From: an uncultured Acetatifactor sp.
GTDB lineage: Bacteria; Bacillota; Clostridia; Lachnospirales; Lachnospiraceae
DNA: 64,000 bases
Assembly (NCBI GenBank): GCA_910587555.1
Contig: CAJULV010000009.1
Span: 10,610-74,609, forward strand
Direction of reading: 5' to 3'
The notes beneath the pieces are model-generated. The model worked only from the letters and a program-made list of their open reading frames with translations, was not told the DNA's origin and ran no database searches. Made by a program: the position numbers and the translations under genes. Below are positions 43,238 through 50,763 of this stretch, piece after piece (position 1 is the first letter of the stretch; every line of letters begins with the position of its first letter).

Positions 43238-43441
43238 CTAAATCGATGTAATGAAGTTCACGCCGTATTTCGCAACATAATCAATAATCGCAATCAGAAC
43301 CCCTACCACTACCGAAATCGCCACTACTGCAACAGACTGTTTGATGGTGGAATTTCTGTCCGGCCACATAATCTTCTTGAATTCAGTCTTTACCCCTTTG
43401 AAAAAACCGGGCTTTGCTTTCTTTTCCGCGGAATCTCCCAT
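43238..43441 (-). CDS. secE: Preprotein translocase subunit SecE
   Basis: A 67-residue single-span form of SecE. The amphipathic segment FFKGVKTEFKKIMWPDRN is diagnostic, followed by the membrane helix SVAVVAISVVVGVLIAIID. It supports SecY in the export channel. It lies between rpmG and nusG. Confidence 0.96.
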   Translation of the reverse strand: MGDSAEKKAKPGFFKGVKTEFKKIMWPDRNSTIKQSVAVVAISVVVGVLIAIIDYVAKYGVNFITSI

Positions 43442-43521
43442 TTAGACCATACCTTTCCACTTCCCGCCCCAAATGCCGGAAGTTATTTTGTTTCCGGGAA
43501 ACTAATTTGTCTCCGAGGAGA

Positions 43522-43671
43522 TTATTTTGTCTCCTTGTGTGCAGTATGCTTTCTGCAGAATCTGCAATACTTACGGACTTCCATCCTGTCGGGATGGTTC
43601 TTCTTTTCCTTGGTAGTATTGTAGTTACGCTGCTTGCACTCGGTACAAGCCAAAGTAATTTTTGTACGCAT
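43522..43671 (-). CDS. rpmG: 50S ribosomal protein L33 (zinc-binding form)
   Basis: A 49-residue protein with two CxxC pairs (Cys9/Cys12 and Cys36/Cys39), the zinc-dependent form. The start at 43671 has GGAGG seven bases upstream; a 15-residue longer frame is rejected. First gene of the rpmG-secE-nusG-rplKA transcript. Confidence 0.96.
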   Translation of the reverse strand: MRTKITLACTECKQRNYNTTKEKKNHPDRMEVRKYCRFCRKHTAHKETK

Positions 43672-43713
43672 TTTGCTACCTCCACGTATTCTTTTATCGG
43701 CCTTCGTTTTGAG

Positions 43714-43779
43714 CATAAAAAAAAGAGCTAAAAGCTATTCTCGTGTCCTTACTATATCATAGCCGCGGCTTCCCGTCAA
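43714..43779 (-). promoter_or_regulatory. Promoter of rpmG-secE-nusG and a start-proximal U8 tract
   Basis: On the minus strand TTGACG (43779-43774) and TATAGT (43756-43751) are 17 bp apart, placing the start near 43744. Immediately downstream the RNA would read AGCUUUUAGCUC followed by eight U, a minimal 4-bp hairpin with a U-tract before the L33 ribosome site. Confidence 0.75.
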
Positions 43780-44008
43780 CTGTTTTTTCCGCAATTGCGG
43801 ATATTTTTCTGTTGTTTTTCTGTTTTTTAAGTCCTGTTTTACCGCCCTGTTTCTGCCCCGTTTGCATCATATGCGGCCGTTCGGGCAGAAACCGGGTCGT
43901 CGTCCTTTTCTCCGGAGCCGCGCCGGAATCGGACCGTATGCCCTATGACATGGCAGGCTTCCAGACATGGCTCCAAATCTCACAGTGCCGGGGTCTTTTG
44001 CCGCTTCC
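43780..44008. other. Gap between the rpmG promoter and the ABC membrane gene
   Basis: No gene recognised. No convincing terminator for the minus-strand gene ending at 44009 was found; a GC-rich imperfect hairpin lies near 43998-44030 and overlaps its 3' end. Confidence 0.5.
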
Positions 44009-44674
44009 CTACAGCGCCTTCCGCAGCGGCAGTGCCTGGGCCATCTTTGCCATGGGCGACCTGTAGAACAGCAGGGTAAGCAGGTATTCCGCCAGGATGC
44101 CGGCCGCAATCAGGCAGAATCCCGTCAGCACAGCCCTTCCGAAGGTCATATCCAGGCCCTGGAGCCAGATATGCATCCGATTGCCCCAACCCTCCCACAT
44201 CCAGTTCACCATAACCGGGATAAAGAGCAGCGTGGCCAGCACAAAGTGCTTGTAGCAGAGTCCGCTGTAAACCATCAAAAACACCTGGGACATCGCCAAA
44301 ACCACCAGATTCAGGTATAATTCCCCCGCCTGCTGCGGATTCCTCCGCTCCAGCAGCCCGCAGACCAGAACCTCCGCCAGATATATCACTACCATACTTG
44401 CCGCGTTGACCGCCGTCGGGACTACTGTCTGCATCTTCTTCCTCATGGGCGAGGCCAGGACCATATTCGAGACGCTCAGGGAATACAGCAGCTGCAGGGG
44501 AAGCAGGCCGATACATATCCAGAAAAATCCCCCCAGCGATCCGAAATCCCCTCCGTCCCCGGTAACAGTCAAGATCAACCCCGACAGGAAAAAGAAGCCT
44601 GCCTGTATGCAGGTTGACTTTATACCGTATGCATAGCGTATCATTTTCACTCCCTTTTTCAGTTCATTCATCAT
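44009..44674 (-). CDS. ABC-2-type export system membrane protein (second subunit)
   Basis: A 221-residue protein with about six membrane helices. Last gene of a four-gene unit (GntR regulator, ATPase, two membrane proteins). The start overlaps the previous gene by 11 bases and has GGGAGG upstream, so translation is coupled. The sequence has no motif I can tie to a named permease; its role as half of an ABC exporter is inferred from position and topology. Confidence 0.78.
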   Translation of the reverse strand: MMNELKKGVKMIRYAYGIKSTCIQAGFFFLSGLILTVTGDGGDFGSLGGFFWICIGLLPLQLLYSLSVSNMVLASPMRKKMQTVVPTAVNAASMVVIYLAEVLVCGLLERRNPQQAGELYLNLVVLAMSQVFLMVYSGLCYKHFVLATLLFIPVMVNWMWEGWGNRMHIWLQGLDMTFGRAVLTGFCLIAAGILAEYLLTLLFYRSPMAKMAQALPLRKAL

Positions 44675-45353
44675 AATAGCCTCCCTTCACCTTTTTCATG
44701 GCAGCCCTGACAGCCACAATGCTGATGCCGCCTCCCGCCGCTGCCGCCAGCAAATCAAGCAAAAAAACGGAATTCGACGGATACCCCAACAGCATCGGGC
44801 AATATATGCCCGCCAAGCCTGCCAGCATCATGGTTCCGTAACCCAACATCATGTTAATGTAAACCGTACTGCCGTACCTTGACAGAAATGTACCCAATAC
44901 CGAAAACGAGTAGGACAGCAGCACCAGATACCCCAGAAGGCCGATTTCCTGCGCCGTTTCCCCGGCACTGATAAAATTTATGGCCAATGCGGGCATTGCC
45001 GCCGCTCCGCCTTTCACCCTGCCGATGAGGAAATAAGATACCGAAGCCACAGCCAGGGCAGTGAACAGTTTCCGGATCATGTCTGCCGTCAGCGCATTGC
45101 TCATAACCGCCATCCCCCGTCCCGAACACTTCAGGTAATCTATCTTCTCCGAATCCTTCGTCTGAATCCCCCCGAACAGCCAGCTGTCCGAGAAAACCTC
45201 CGTCAGCACCAGAATCATCAGCGGCAGCACCAGTGCCAAATCCCCTATTTTGCTCCCTGACCAGGCAGCCACTGCCACCAGGCCTGCCGGTATCAGTCCC
45301 CATACGGCTATCCGATAAGGAATTGACGTAAATACAGTATAACTTCTCAACAT
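44664..45353 (-). CDS. ABC-2-type export system membrane protein (first subunit)
   Basis: A 229-residue protein with about six membrane helices, following the ATPase gene by 8 bp. ATG 45353 has AGGAGG upstream. It probably pairs with the next membrane protein to form the transmembrane part of the transporter. No substrate clue. Confidence 0.78.
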   Translation of the reverse strand: MLRSYTVFTSIPYRIAVWGLIPAGLVAVAAWSGSKIGDLALVLPLMILVLTEVFSDSWLFGGIQTKDSEKIDYLKCSGRGMAVMSNALTADMIRKLFTALAVASVSYFLIGRVKGGAAAMPALAINFISAGETAQEIGLLGYLVLLSYSFSVLGTFLSRYGSTVYINMMLGYGTMMLAGLAGIYCPMLLGYPSNSVFLLDLLAAAAGGGISIVAVRAAMKKVKGGYYDE

Positions 45354-45361
45354 ACTTCCTC

Positions 45362-46315
45362 CTATATTTTCAGTTTTGTGTTTGCCTTCATCACCGCAAC
45401 GCATATCTGGGAAAGGCCGGGCGTCTCAAAGGCCACGTCCATCCCCGCCAGCTTCTCCATGTCCTCCGCAAGGCAGATGCCCTCAAATCCGTAGGCGCTC
45501 CTGCTCATGGAAAGCAGGATGTCCCTGGCACGCTCCGCATCCGCCGCCTCTCCCTTCACCGCAATATATTTTTCCTTCAAATCCTCCACAAAGCCCTCCT
45601 CCACAATGCTGCCGTGTTCCATAATCAGGCAGTAGTCCGTCACGCCCTCCATGTCCGTGATATTGTGGGTGGAGAAAAAGACCGACCGCTCCCCGTCCCC
45701 CTGTTCCAGATACCCCCGTATCATATCGCAGAGCTTATCCCGCATCAGGGGGTCTAACGGGGACGCCGGCTCATCCAGAATCAACAGTTCCGTGTCCCTG
45801 GACAGCACTGCCGCCAGCATCAGCTTCATCCGGTTGCCGTCCGACAGCTTTTTCACCTCCCTGTAAGCGTAGCCGAAGCCGGCCAGGCCGCTGCTGATGC
45901 CCAGTTCCCCGCAGAATGTACGGAACCTGTCTCTGTGAAAATTGTCAAACAATATCCCGCTGATCTCCTCCACCTGCCTAATCGTCCACTGGGGCAGGAA
46001 ATAGCTCCCCGGCCCGGTGTATCCGATTCTCTCCTGCACGCTGCCGTCAATCCCTTTCTCCTGCCTGCCGAAATAGTTGATTTCCCCTTTGTAGTCAAGG
46101 CGGATGCCGGCCAGCAGGTTTAGCAGGGTGGTCTTCCCTGCCCCGTTTTCCCCCACCAACGCGGTGGCAAAGCCTTTGGGAAGTTCCAGGCGGGGGATGG
46201 AAAGCGCAAACCCTTTATATCGCTTCTGCAGATTCTGTGCCTGCAGGATGTTCTCCTGCCCTGTCACTCCGTAATTCCCTGTATGATTTCCTCTGTCATT
46301 CCGTTTATCCTTCAC
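45362..46315 (-). CDS. ABC transporter ATP-binding protein (YtrB-like)
   Basis: A 317-residue ATPase. Walker A is GENGAGKTT (residues 55-63), Walker B LLILDEPASPLD, and the H-switch FSTHNITD. The signature motif is LSDGN rather than LSGGQ, a change also seen in YtrB/BcrA-type ATPases. The start is a GTG at 46315 with AAGGAGG six bases upstream; the longer ATG form overlaps the GntR gene and is not ABC-like. Membership in a GntR-ATPase-membrane-membrane unit resembles the Bacillus ytr operon, which responds to cell-wall antibiotics. Confidence 0.92.
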   Translation of the reverse strand: MKDKRNDRGNHTGNYGVTGQENILQAQNLQKRYKGFALSIPRLELPKGFATALVGENGAGKTTLLNLLAGIRLDYKGEINYFGRQEKGIDGSVQERIGYTGPGSYFLPQWTIRQVEEISGILFDNFHRDRFRTFCGELGISSGLAGFGYAYREVKKLSDGNRMKLMLAAVLSRDTELLILDEPASPLDPLMRDKLCDMIRGYLEQGDGERSVFFSTHNITDMEGVTDYCLIMEHGSIVEEGFVEDLKEKYIAVKGEAADAERARDILLSMSRSAYGFEGICLAEDMEKLAGMDVAFETPGLSQICVAVMKANTKLKI

Positions 46316-46409
46316 TTTCTGCCTCCTTCTTATTCCCTTTGTCTCTCTTCTTATAGCCTGCCGGATGCTGCAATTTGCTCCGGTATTCCCATATACGGCA
46401 CACCTTATA

Positions 46410-46775
46410 TCAAGCATCCTCCATGCGCAGCAAAGCCTCCAGCGTCCCACGCAGCTCCTGCTCCGTCATCCCCGCAATCTGCGCCGCCTTGATCGCCTCC
46501 TGCAAAGCCTCCTCCACCCTGCGCAGATGCTGCTCCTTCAGCATTTCGCTGTCCTGGGCGTTGACATAGAAGCCCTTTCCCTGGGCAGCGGTAACCAGTC
46601 CTTCCGCCTCCAGCAGCTCATAGGCCTTCATGGTGGTGATCACGCTGATCTTCAAATCCTTCGCCAGCCCCCGGATGGAAGGAAGATACTCCCCTTCCTT
46701 CAGCTTGCCCGCCAGGATATCCGTCTTCAGCTGTTCGGCAATCTGCTGGTAGATCGGTACACCCGAATTCTGCAT
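46410..46775 (-). CDS. GntR-family repressor, YtrA type
   Basis: A 121-residue regulator: winged helix-turn-helix (IYQQIAEQLKTDILAGKL, then SIRGLAKDLKISVITTMKAY) and a short helical dimerisation tail, the YtrA subfamily build. First gene of the ABC unit. It probably represses its own operon; an AT-rich inverted repeat overlaps the -10 box of the promoter at 46808-46845. ATG 46775 is favoured (GGTGAGG upstream); ATG 46802 is possible. Confidence 0.9.
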   Translation of the reverse strand: MQNSGVPIYQQIAEQLKTDILAGKLKEGEYLPSIRGLAKDLKISVITTMKAYELLEAEGLVTAAQGKGFYVNAQDSEMLKEQHLRRVEEALQEAIKAAQIAGMTEQELRGTLEALLRMEDA

Positions 46776-46807
46776 TAATTTCAATACCTCACCGCCCTTC
46801 ATCTGTT

Positions 46808-46845
46808 TATATGTTATATATACACCATAATCACTTTTCTGTCAA
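46808..46845 (-). promoter_or_regulatory. Promoter with overlapping operator of the YtrA-type ABC operon
   Basis: On the minus strand TTGACA (46845-46840) and TATATA (46822-46817) are 17 bp apart, a near-consensus promoter. Around the -10 the plus strand reads GTTTATATGTTATATATAC, an imperfect palindrome (GTnTATAT...ATATAnAC) like the operators of YtrA-subfamily repressors. Confidence 0.72.
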
Positions 46846-46880
46846 CACAAAAGAGCGGATTTCAAAAATTTTTTTCACAA

Positions 46881-46923
46881 AAAAAGCCCAAAGAACGTTG
46901 ACCGCAACGTCTTCCGGCTTTTC
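46881..46923 (-). terminator. Intrinsic terminator of the TetR-linked ABC operon
   Basis: On the minus strand an outer stem AAAAGCC/GGCTTTT and inner stem ACGTTG/CAACGT are followed by TTTTT. It lies just after the stop at 46936. Confidence 0.85.
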
Positions 46924-46935
46924 CCGCACTTCCGT

Positions 46936-47721
46936 TCAATGAATATCCTTCCTGCCGTACTTCACATAGGCGGCGGCTATCCCGGTGACCCCCATAACCA
47001 TGCCGATAAACACCAGCTTCCCGTCCAGCCTGCCTTTCGCCGCAATATCGGCCCCCTCACTGAATCCGAAGGGCGTTATATATTTCAGGAGCCCTGCCGA
47101 TTCCGCAATATTGGCAGCCAAATTCAGAAAGTACATGATTGCTGCAATTCCAAGCCCCACACCCGCAGCCCCTTTTCTCATAAATGCCGAGACGCCGAAA
47201 CAGATACCGGCCAGCTCCAGCTGCAGCAGATAACAGGCAAGGTGCAGCAGACTGATTTCCTTCCACGGAACCGCCTCGCCCACAGCGGCCACGACCCCCA
47301 CGGAAACGGCGTAAACAATCAGGTTCATAGCCGTAACCTGGGCCAGTACGGCAATCAGCTTCCCGGTAATAATCCGCCTGCGGCTGACGGGATGGGCCAG
47401 CAGAAACTCCGCCGTCCCTTCCTTCTCTTCCTTACTCAGAATTCCCACCCCGCAAAGCGATGCAAAAAAAGCGCCGCCCAGCCCCAATACATTACCGCAT
47501 TCCACGGCATAGAAGCCGATAAGCGTACCGAAATTCAGCCTGTCCATGCCGAATGCGGCAGTAAAGGAACCCATGGAGGAAAAAATATCGCTGATATCCC
47601 CCATCTCCCCCTTCATCTCGGGGTATAAACACACGCAGACCGCCAGCAGGCATCCCACGGAAGCCGTCCAGATTAAAAATGCGGTTCTGTCCTGTCTCAA
47701 CTCGTGTCTGACAAGCGTCAT
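46936..47721 (-). CDS. ABC-2 family transporter permease
   Basis: A 261-residue permease with six helices. The loop EEKEGTAEFLLAHPVSRRRII before the middle helices is the classical ABC-2 signature region. Its ATG overlaps the stop of the ATPase gene (ATGA). It should export a drug, peptide or lipid together with that ATPase. Confidence 0.9.
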   Translation of the reverse strand: MTLVRHELRQDRTAFLIWTASVGCLLAVCVCLYPEMKGEMGDISDIFSSMGSFTAAFGMDRLNFGTLIGFYAVECGNVLGLGGAFFASLCGVGILSKEEKEGTAEFLLAHPVSRRRIITGKLIAVLAQVTAMNLIVYAVSVGVVAAVGEAVPWKEISLLHLACYLLQLELAGICFGVSAFMRKGAAGVGLGIAAIMYFLNLAANIAESAGLLKYITPFGFSEGADIAAKGRLDGKLVFIGMVMGVTGIAAAYVKYGRKDIH

Positions 47722-48755
47722 ACAATCTCACCGTCCTTTTCGTTATTGTTTTTCCCATGCTCTCCACGATTGCCATTTATCCGCAGGCACTTCCCGGCAT
47801 TCCCTTCCGCCAGGTCCCGCTTTTCCCTGTCATTCACTGTACGCCCGCGCTTCCCACACACGCTGTCCGCATGGCTGCCCTCACCGCCGCCCGCCTCATA
47901 GTAATGCAGGAATATCTCCTCCAAATCCGGTTCAGACACGCTTAAATCCAGTACCTGGCCGGAAGCCAATGCCTGCAGCAGCAGGTCCATACTGCCGTTG
48001 TAAAGAAAGCTGACGGAACCTGCCGCCTCTTTTTTATCCCGGATGCCCTTAAGCCCCTCAAGGGACACTCTGCCGTGAACGGTTACACGCCTGGCATTGG
48101 TACGGGCAAGCGCCTCCACACTGTTGCAGGCAATGATTCTCCCCTCCCGGATAATGGCTGCCCGTGAACAATTGCGCTGTATTTCGGAAAGTATATGGCT
48201 TGACAGGAAGATCGTCGCCCCTTCCCGATGCCGTTCCCCAAGAATATCGAAAAACGCACGCTGCATCAGCGGATCCAGGCCGCTTGTAGGCTCATCCAGT
48301 ATCAATAAATCAGGCTTATGCTGCAGTGCGCAGACGATTGCCACCTTCTTCCGGTTTCCGAAGGAGAGTTCATCCACCTTCCTGTCAGGCTCCAGCTGCA
48401 GCCGTCCGCACAGCCTGCCCGCCTCCTCCCTGCAGTCGCATCTGCGCAGCCCGGCGGAGAGCTTCAGCACATCCCGCACCTTCATGCCCGGATAGAAAAC
48501 CGCCTCGGAGGGCAGATAACCTGTCCTGCCCAGGATGCTTTCCCTGCCCTGCACAATATCCTGCCCGAAAATCCTGCCGCTGCCTCCTGTGGGAGAAATC
48601 AGCCCCAGCAGCGTGCGTATGGTGGTGGATTTGCCCGCGCCGTTGGGACCGATGAATCCAAAGAATTCCCCTTCCCCTACCGCCAGGTCCAAATCAATGA
48701 TACCCCTGGCTCCGCCGTAATATTTTGTCAGCTTCTCAGTCTCAATCGCATTCAT
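47718..48755 (-). CDS. ABC transporter ATP-binding protein (drug-export type)
   Basis: A 345-residue ATPase with Walker A GPNGAGKST (residues 36-44), signature LSFGNRKKV in place of LSGGQ, Walker B LLILDEPTSGLD, and the switch LSSHILSE. A C-terminal regulatory part follows, ending in a charged Arg/Asn/Glu-rich tail of about 55 residues that is longer than usual. It is flanked by a TetR regulator 6 bp upstream and the permease overlapping downstream: one operon. Confidence 0.93.
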   Translation of the reverse strand: MNAIETEKLTKYYGGARGIIDLDLAVGEGEFFGFIGPNGAGKSTTIRTLLGLISPTGGSGRIFGQDIVQGRESILGRTGYLPSEAVFYPGMKVRDVLKLSAGLRRCDCREEAGRLCGRLQLEPDRKVDELSFGNRKKVAIVCALQHKPDLLILDEPTSGLDPLMQRAFFDILGERHREGATIFLSSHILSEIQRNCSRAAIIREGRIIACNSVEALARTNARRVTVHGRVSLEGLKGIRDKKEAAGSVSFLYNGSMDLLLQALASGQVLDLSVSEPDLEEIFLHYYEAGGGEGSHADSVCGKRGRTVNDREKRDLAEGNAGKCLRINGNRGEHGKNNNEKDGEIV

Positions 48756-48761
48756 GTTTTC

Positions 48762-49373
48762 TCACCTTTTTCTCAGATAGACACTTTTCCAGAAATCCAT
48801 AAGCTTTGTAAAATCCTTTTCCATCTGCTCCGTATCCACATTTCCACGCTGCACCATCTCCCAGAGATACCCCTCAGATGCCCAATACATATCCCGATAC
48901 ATCATGGGGATATCCAGTCCGGGTATAAACTGCTCCGGGTCAAAGTTCAGGCGCGCCCTGTCGGCTTTCAGATTAAAATGTCTGTGATAGCTTTCCTGGA
49001 TGGCCGCGTTGATTTCCCTGTCCGTTTCATAGAACGCCTTAATAGTAAAGCCTGCCATATCCGGATACTGCCGGATAATCTCCATTTTCGCCCGCATCCC
49101 CCGCTTCATGCTCTCAAATAAGTCCCTCTGGCTGTAGCAGTCATGCCGGGTCAGGAATTCTATGGTGACTGCGGCGCACTTTTCCCACAGAAAGAGATAC
49201 AGCTCCTTCTTATTATGAAAATAGTGGAACAGCAGGGATTTGCTGATTCCTGCCGCCTCCGCAATCTCGCTCATGGGGCTGTTTTTATAACAATTCCGGG
49301 AAAATACTCTGTATCCGGCATTGATGATTGCCTGCTGCTTCTCCTCGGGCAGCAAAAAGAACCGTTCGTTCAT
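48762..49373 (-). CDS. TetR/AcrR-family transcriptional regulator
   Basis: A 203-residue repressor. The helix-turn-helix is SEIAEAAGISKSLLFHYFHNKKELY (about residues 35-59; the recognition part is GISKSLLFHYF). The C-terminal domain binds an unknown ligand. It is the first gene of the ABC-2 operon and probably controls it. Confidence 0.93.
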   Translation of the reverse strand: MNERFFLLPEEKQQAIINAGYRVFSRNCYKNSPMSEIAEAAGISKSLLFHYFHNKKELYLFLWEKCAAVTIEFLTRHDCYSQRDLFESMKRGMRAKMEIIRQYPDMAGFTIKAFYETDREINAAIQESYHRHFNLKADRARLNFDPEQFIPGLDIPMMYRDMYWASEGYLWEMVQRGNVDTEQMEKDFTKLMDFWKSVYLRKR

Positions 49374-49491
49374 AACATCACCTCCGTTAACCGCTCCGGT
49401 TCACTTCCTTACATGTAGGATAACCCTGTTGACCGATTTTGAGAAGCCCTCATAAAAATATCTTTCCTCCTCCCTGCATGATAGGAATCCC

Positions 49492-49521
49492 TTGACATAC
49501 CATGTATTTATGACATATGAT
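49492..49521 (+). promoter_or_regulatory. Probable promoter upstream of the aldose epimerase gene
   Basis: TTGACA (49492-49497) and TATGAT (49516-49521) are 18 bp apart. It would give a leader of about 210 nt, in which a CGCCTGCAGGCG palindrome is seen but no recognised riboswitch. Confidence 0.6.
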
Positions 49522-49737
49522 GATGTTGTGATACTGCGGATTGCTCCGCATCTCATGCTCCCGCAAACCTAAAACACTTCACACTCATTTTTCTACATAA
49601 TGGCTGGCTTTTCGGTGTTTTTCGGGCCAAAAGTTAAAAATCCGCCTGCAGGCGAGCTTACATCAGGTTCTGGGGCTTTTTATCCCGGTGTCATATGATA
49701 GTTGTAGTATCCTTAACATTCACAAAAGGAGGGCATT

Positions 49738-50613
49738 ATGTCAGTTTACGAATTAAGAAACAGCACAATTTCCGTAAAAATCGACAGTCACGGTGCGGAA
49801 CTGAAATCGCTGCAGCGGCTGGACACCGGAACCGAATACATGTGGTGCGGAGACGCAAAATACTGGGGACGCACCTCGCCGGTCCTCTTCCCCTTTGTGG
49901 GCGGTGTCAAAAACAGAGAATACAGGGTCAAAGGAAAAACCTACTCCATGGGCCAGCATGGCTTTGCCAGAGATATGGATTTTACGCTGCTGTCCCAAAG
50001 TGACAGTGAAATCTGGTTCGAGCTGCGCTCCGACGAAGAAACCCTGGAAAAATATCCCTATGAATTTATTCTCAGGCTGGGATACCGCATTGCGGGAAAT
50101 CAAACGGAAGTTATCTGGCAGGTAGAAAATCCGGGTACGGAAGTACTGCATTTTTCCATCGGCGGCCATCCCGCCTTCAATTGCCCCATCGAGGCAGATA
50201 CCAAACAAAACGAATGTTTCATAGACTTCGGAAATGTGGACGAAGTCGCAAGCACCAGAATCAGCGAAAACGGGCTGGCAACCAATTTCACGGATGTATA
50301 CGGACTTACGGACGGAAAACTGGCTCTGCGGGATAACCTTTTTGAGCACGACGCGCTTGTAATCGAGAACAGCCAGACCGATACCGCCGCTCTCTGCCGA
50401 AAAGACGGCACCAGGTACGTGACCGTCGCCATGGAAGCGCCGCTCTTCGGCATATGGTCGCCTCCCGGCAAAGAAGCGCCCTTCGTGTGCATAGAACCCT
50501 GGTACGGCAGATGCGACAGCGAAAACTTCGAGGGCACCCTGGAAGAGCGGCAGTGGGGAAACCAGGCCGCACCCGGCGAGACCTGGAAAGCCTCCTACAC
50601 AATCGAAGTATAA
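49738..50613 (+). CDS. Aldose 1-epimerase family protein (LacX-like)
   Basis: A 291-residue beta-sandwich enzyme that should interconvert alpha and beta anomers of a sugar or bind a related one. It starts ELRNSTISVKIDSHGAELKSL. Active-site candidates are His in QHGFARD, His in SIGGHPAFN and Glu in CIEPWYGR. The subgroup resembles LacX/YeaD-type epimerase-like proteins rather than classical GalM. Excellent AGGAGG site. Glutamine synthetase follows 150 bp later. Confidence 0.9.
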   Translation: MSVYELRNSTISVKIDSHGAELKSLQRLDTGTEYMWCGDAKYWGRTSPVLFPFVGGVKNREYRVKGKTYSMGQHGFARDMDFTLLSQSDSEIWFELRSDEETLEKYPYEFILRLGYRIAGNQTEVIWQVENPGTEVLHFSIGGHPAFNCPIEADTKQNECFIDFGNVDEVASTRISENGLATNFTDVYGLTDGKLALRDNLFEHDALVIENSQTDTAALCRKDGTRYVTVAMEAPLFGIWSPPGKEAPFVCIEPWYGRCDSENFEGTLEERQWGNQAAPGETWKASYTIEV

Positions 50614-50615
50614 GG

Positions 50616-50741
50616 CGGCATGCTGCGGAACTATAAACAGCAGCAGCTCGGCTGGCGCACATAGAATTTGCGGACGCTGTTCTTCGCGGCCCATAATTCT
50701 ATGCCGAGTTGGCGCCAGACGGCATGCTGCGGAACTATAAA
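50616..50741 (+). repeat. 22-bp direct repeats flanking a 104-bp spaced segment before glnA
   Basis: A 22-bp sequence containing GCATGCTGCGGAACTATAAA occurs at 50616-50637 and again at 50720-50741. Between them CATAGAATT (50659-50667) and AATTCTATG (50695-50703) form a 9-bp inverted repeat, with loosely repeated CTCGGCTGGCGC/CCGAGTTGGCGC on each side. It occupies the whole space between the epimerase stop and the glnA start. Confidence 0.85.
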
Positions 50742-50763
50742 TAAAGAAAGGCAGATTATAATC

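Noticed and set aside
43980..44516. 178-residue minus-strand frame overlapping the ABC membrane gene
   Set aside because: Same-strand shadow frame; Gly/Asp-rich with no membrane pattern, while the other frame has helices and a ribosome site.
49522..49737. Possible riboswitch in the epimerase leader
   Set aside because: Only a short GC palindrome is visible; no known riboswitch core could be recognised.
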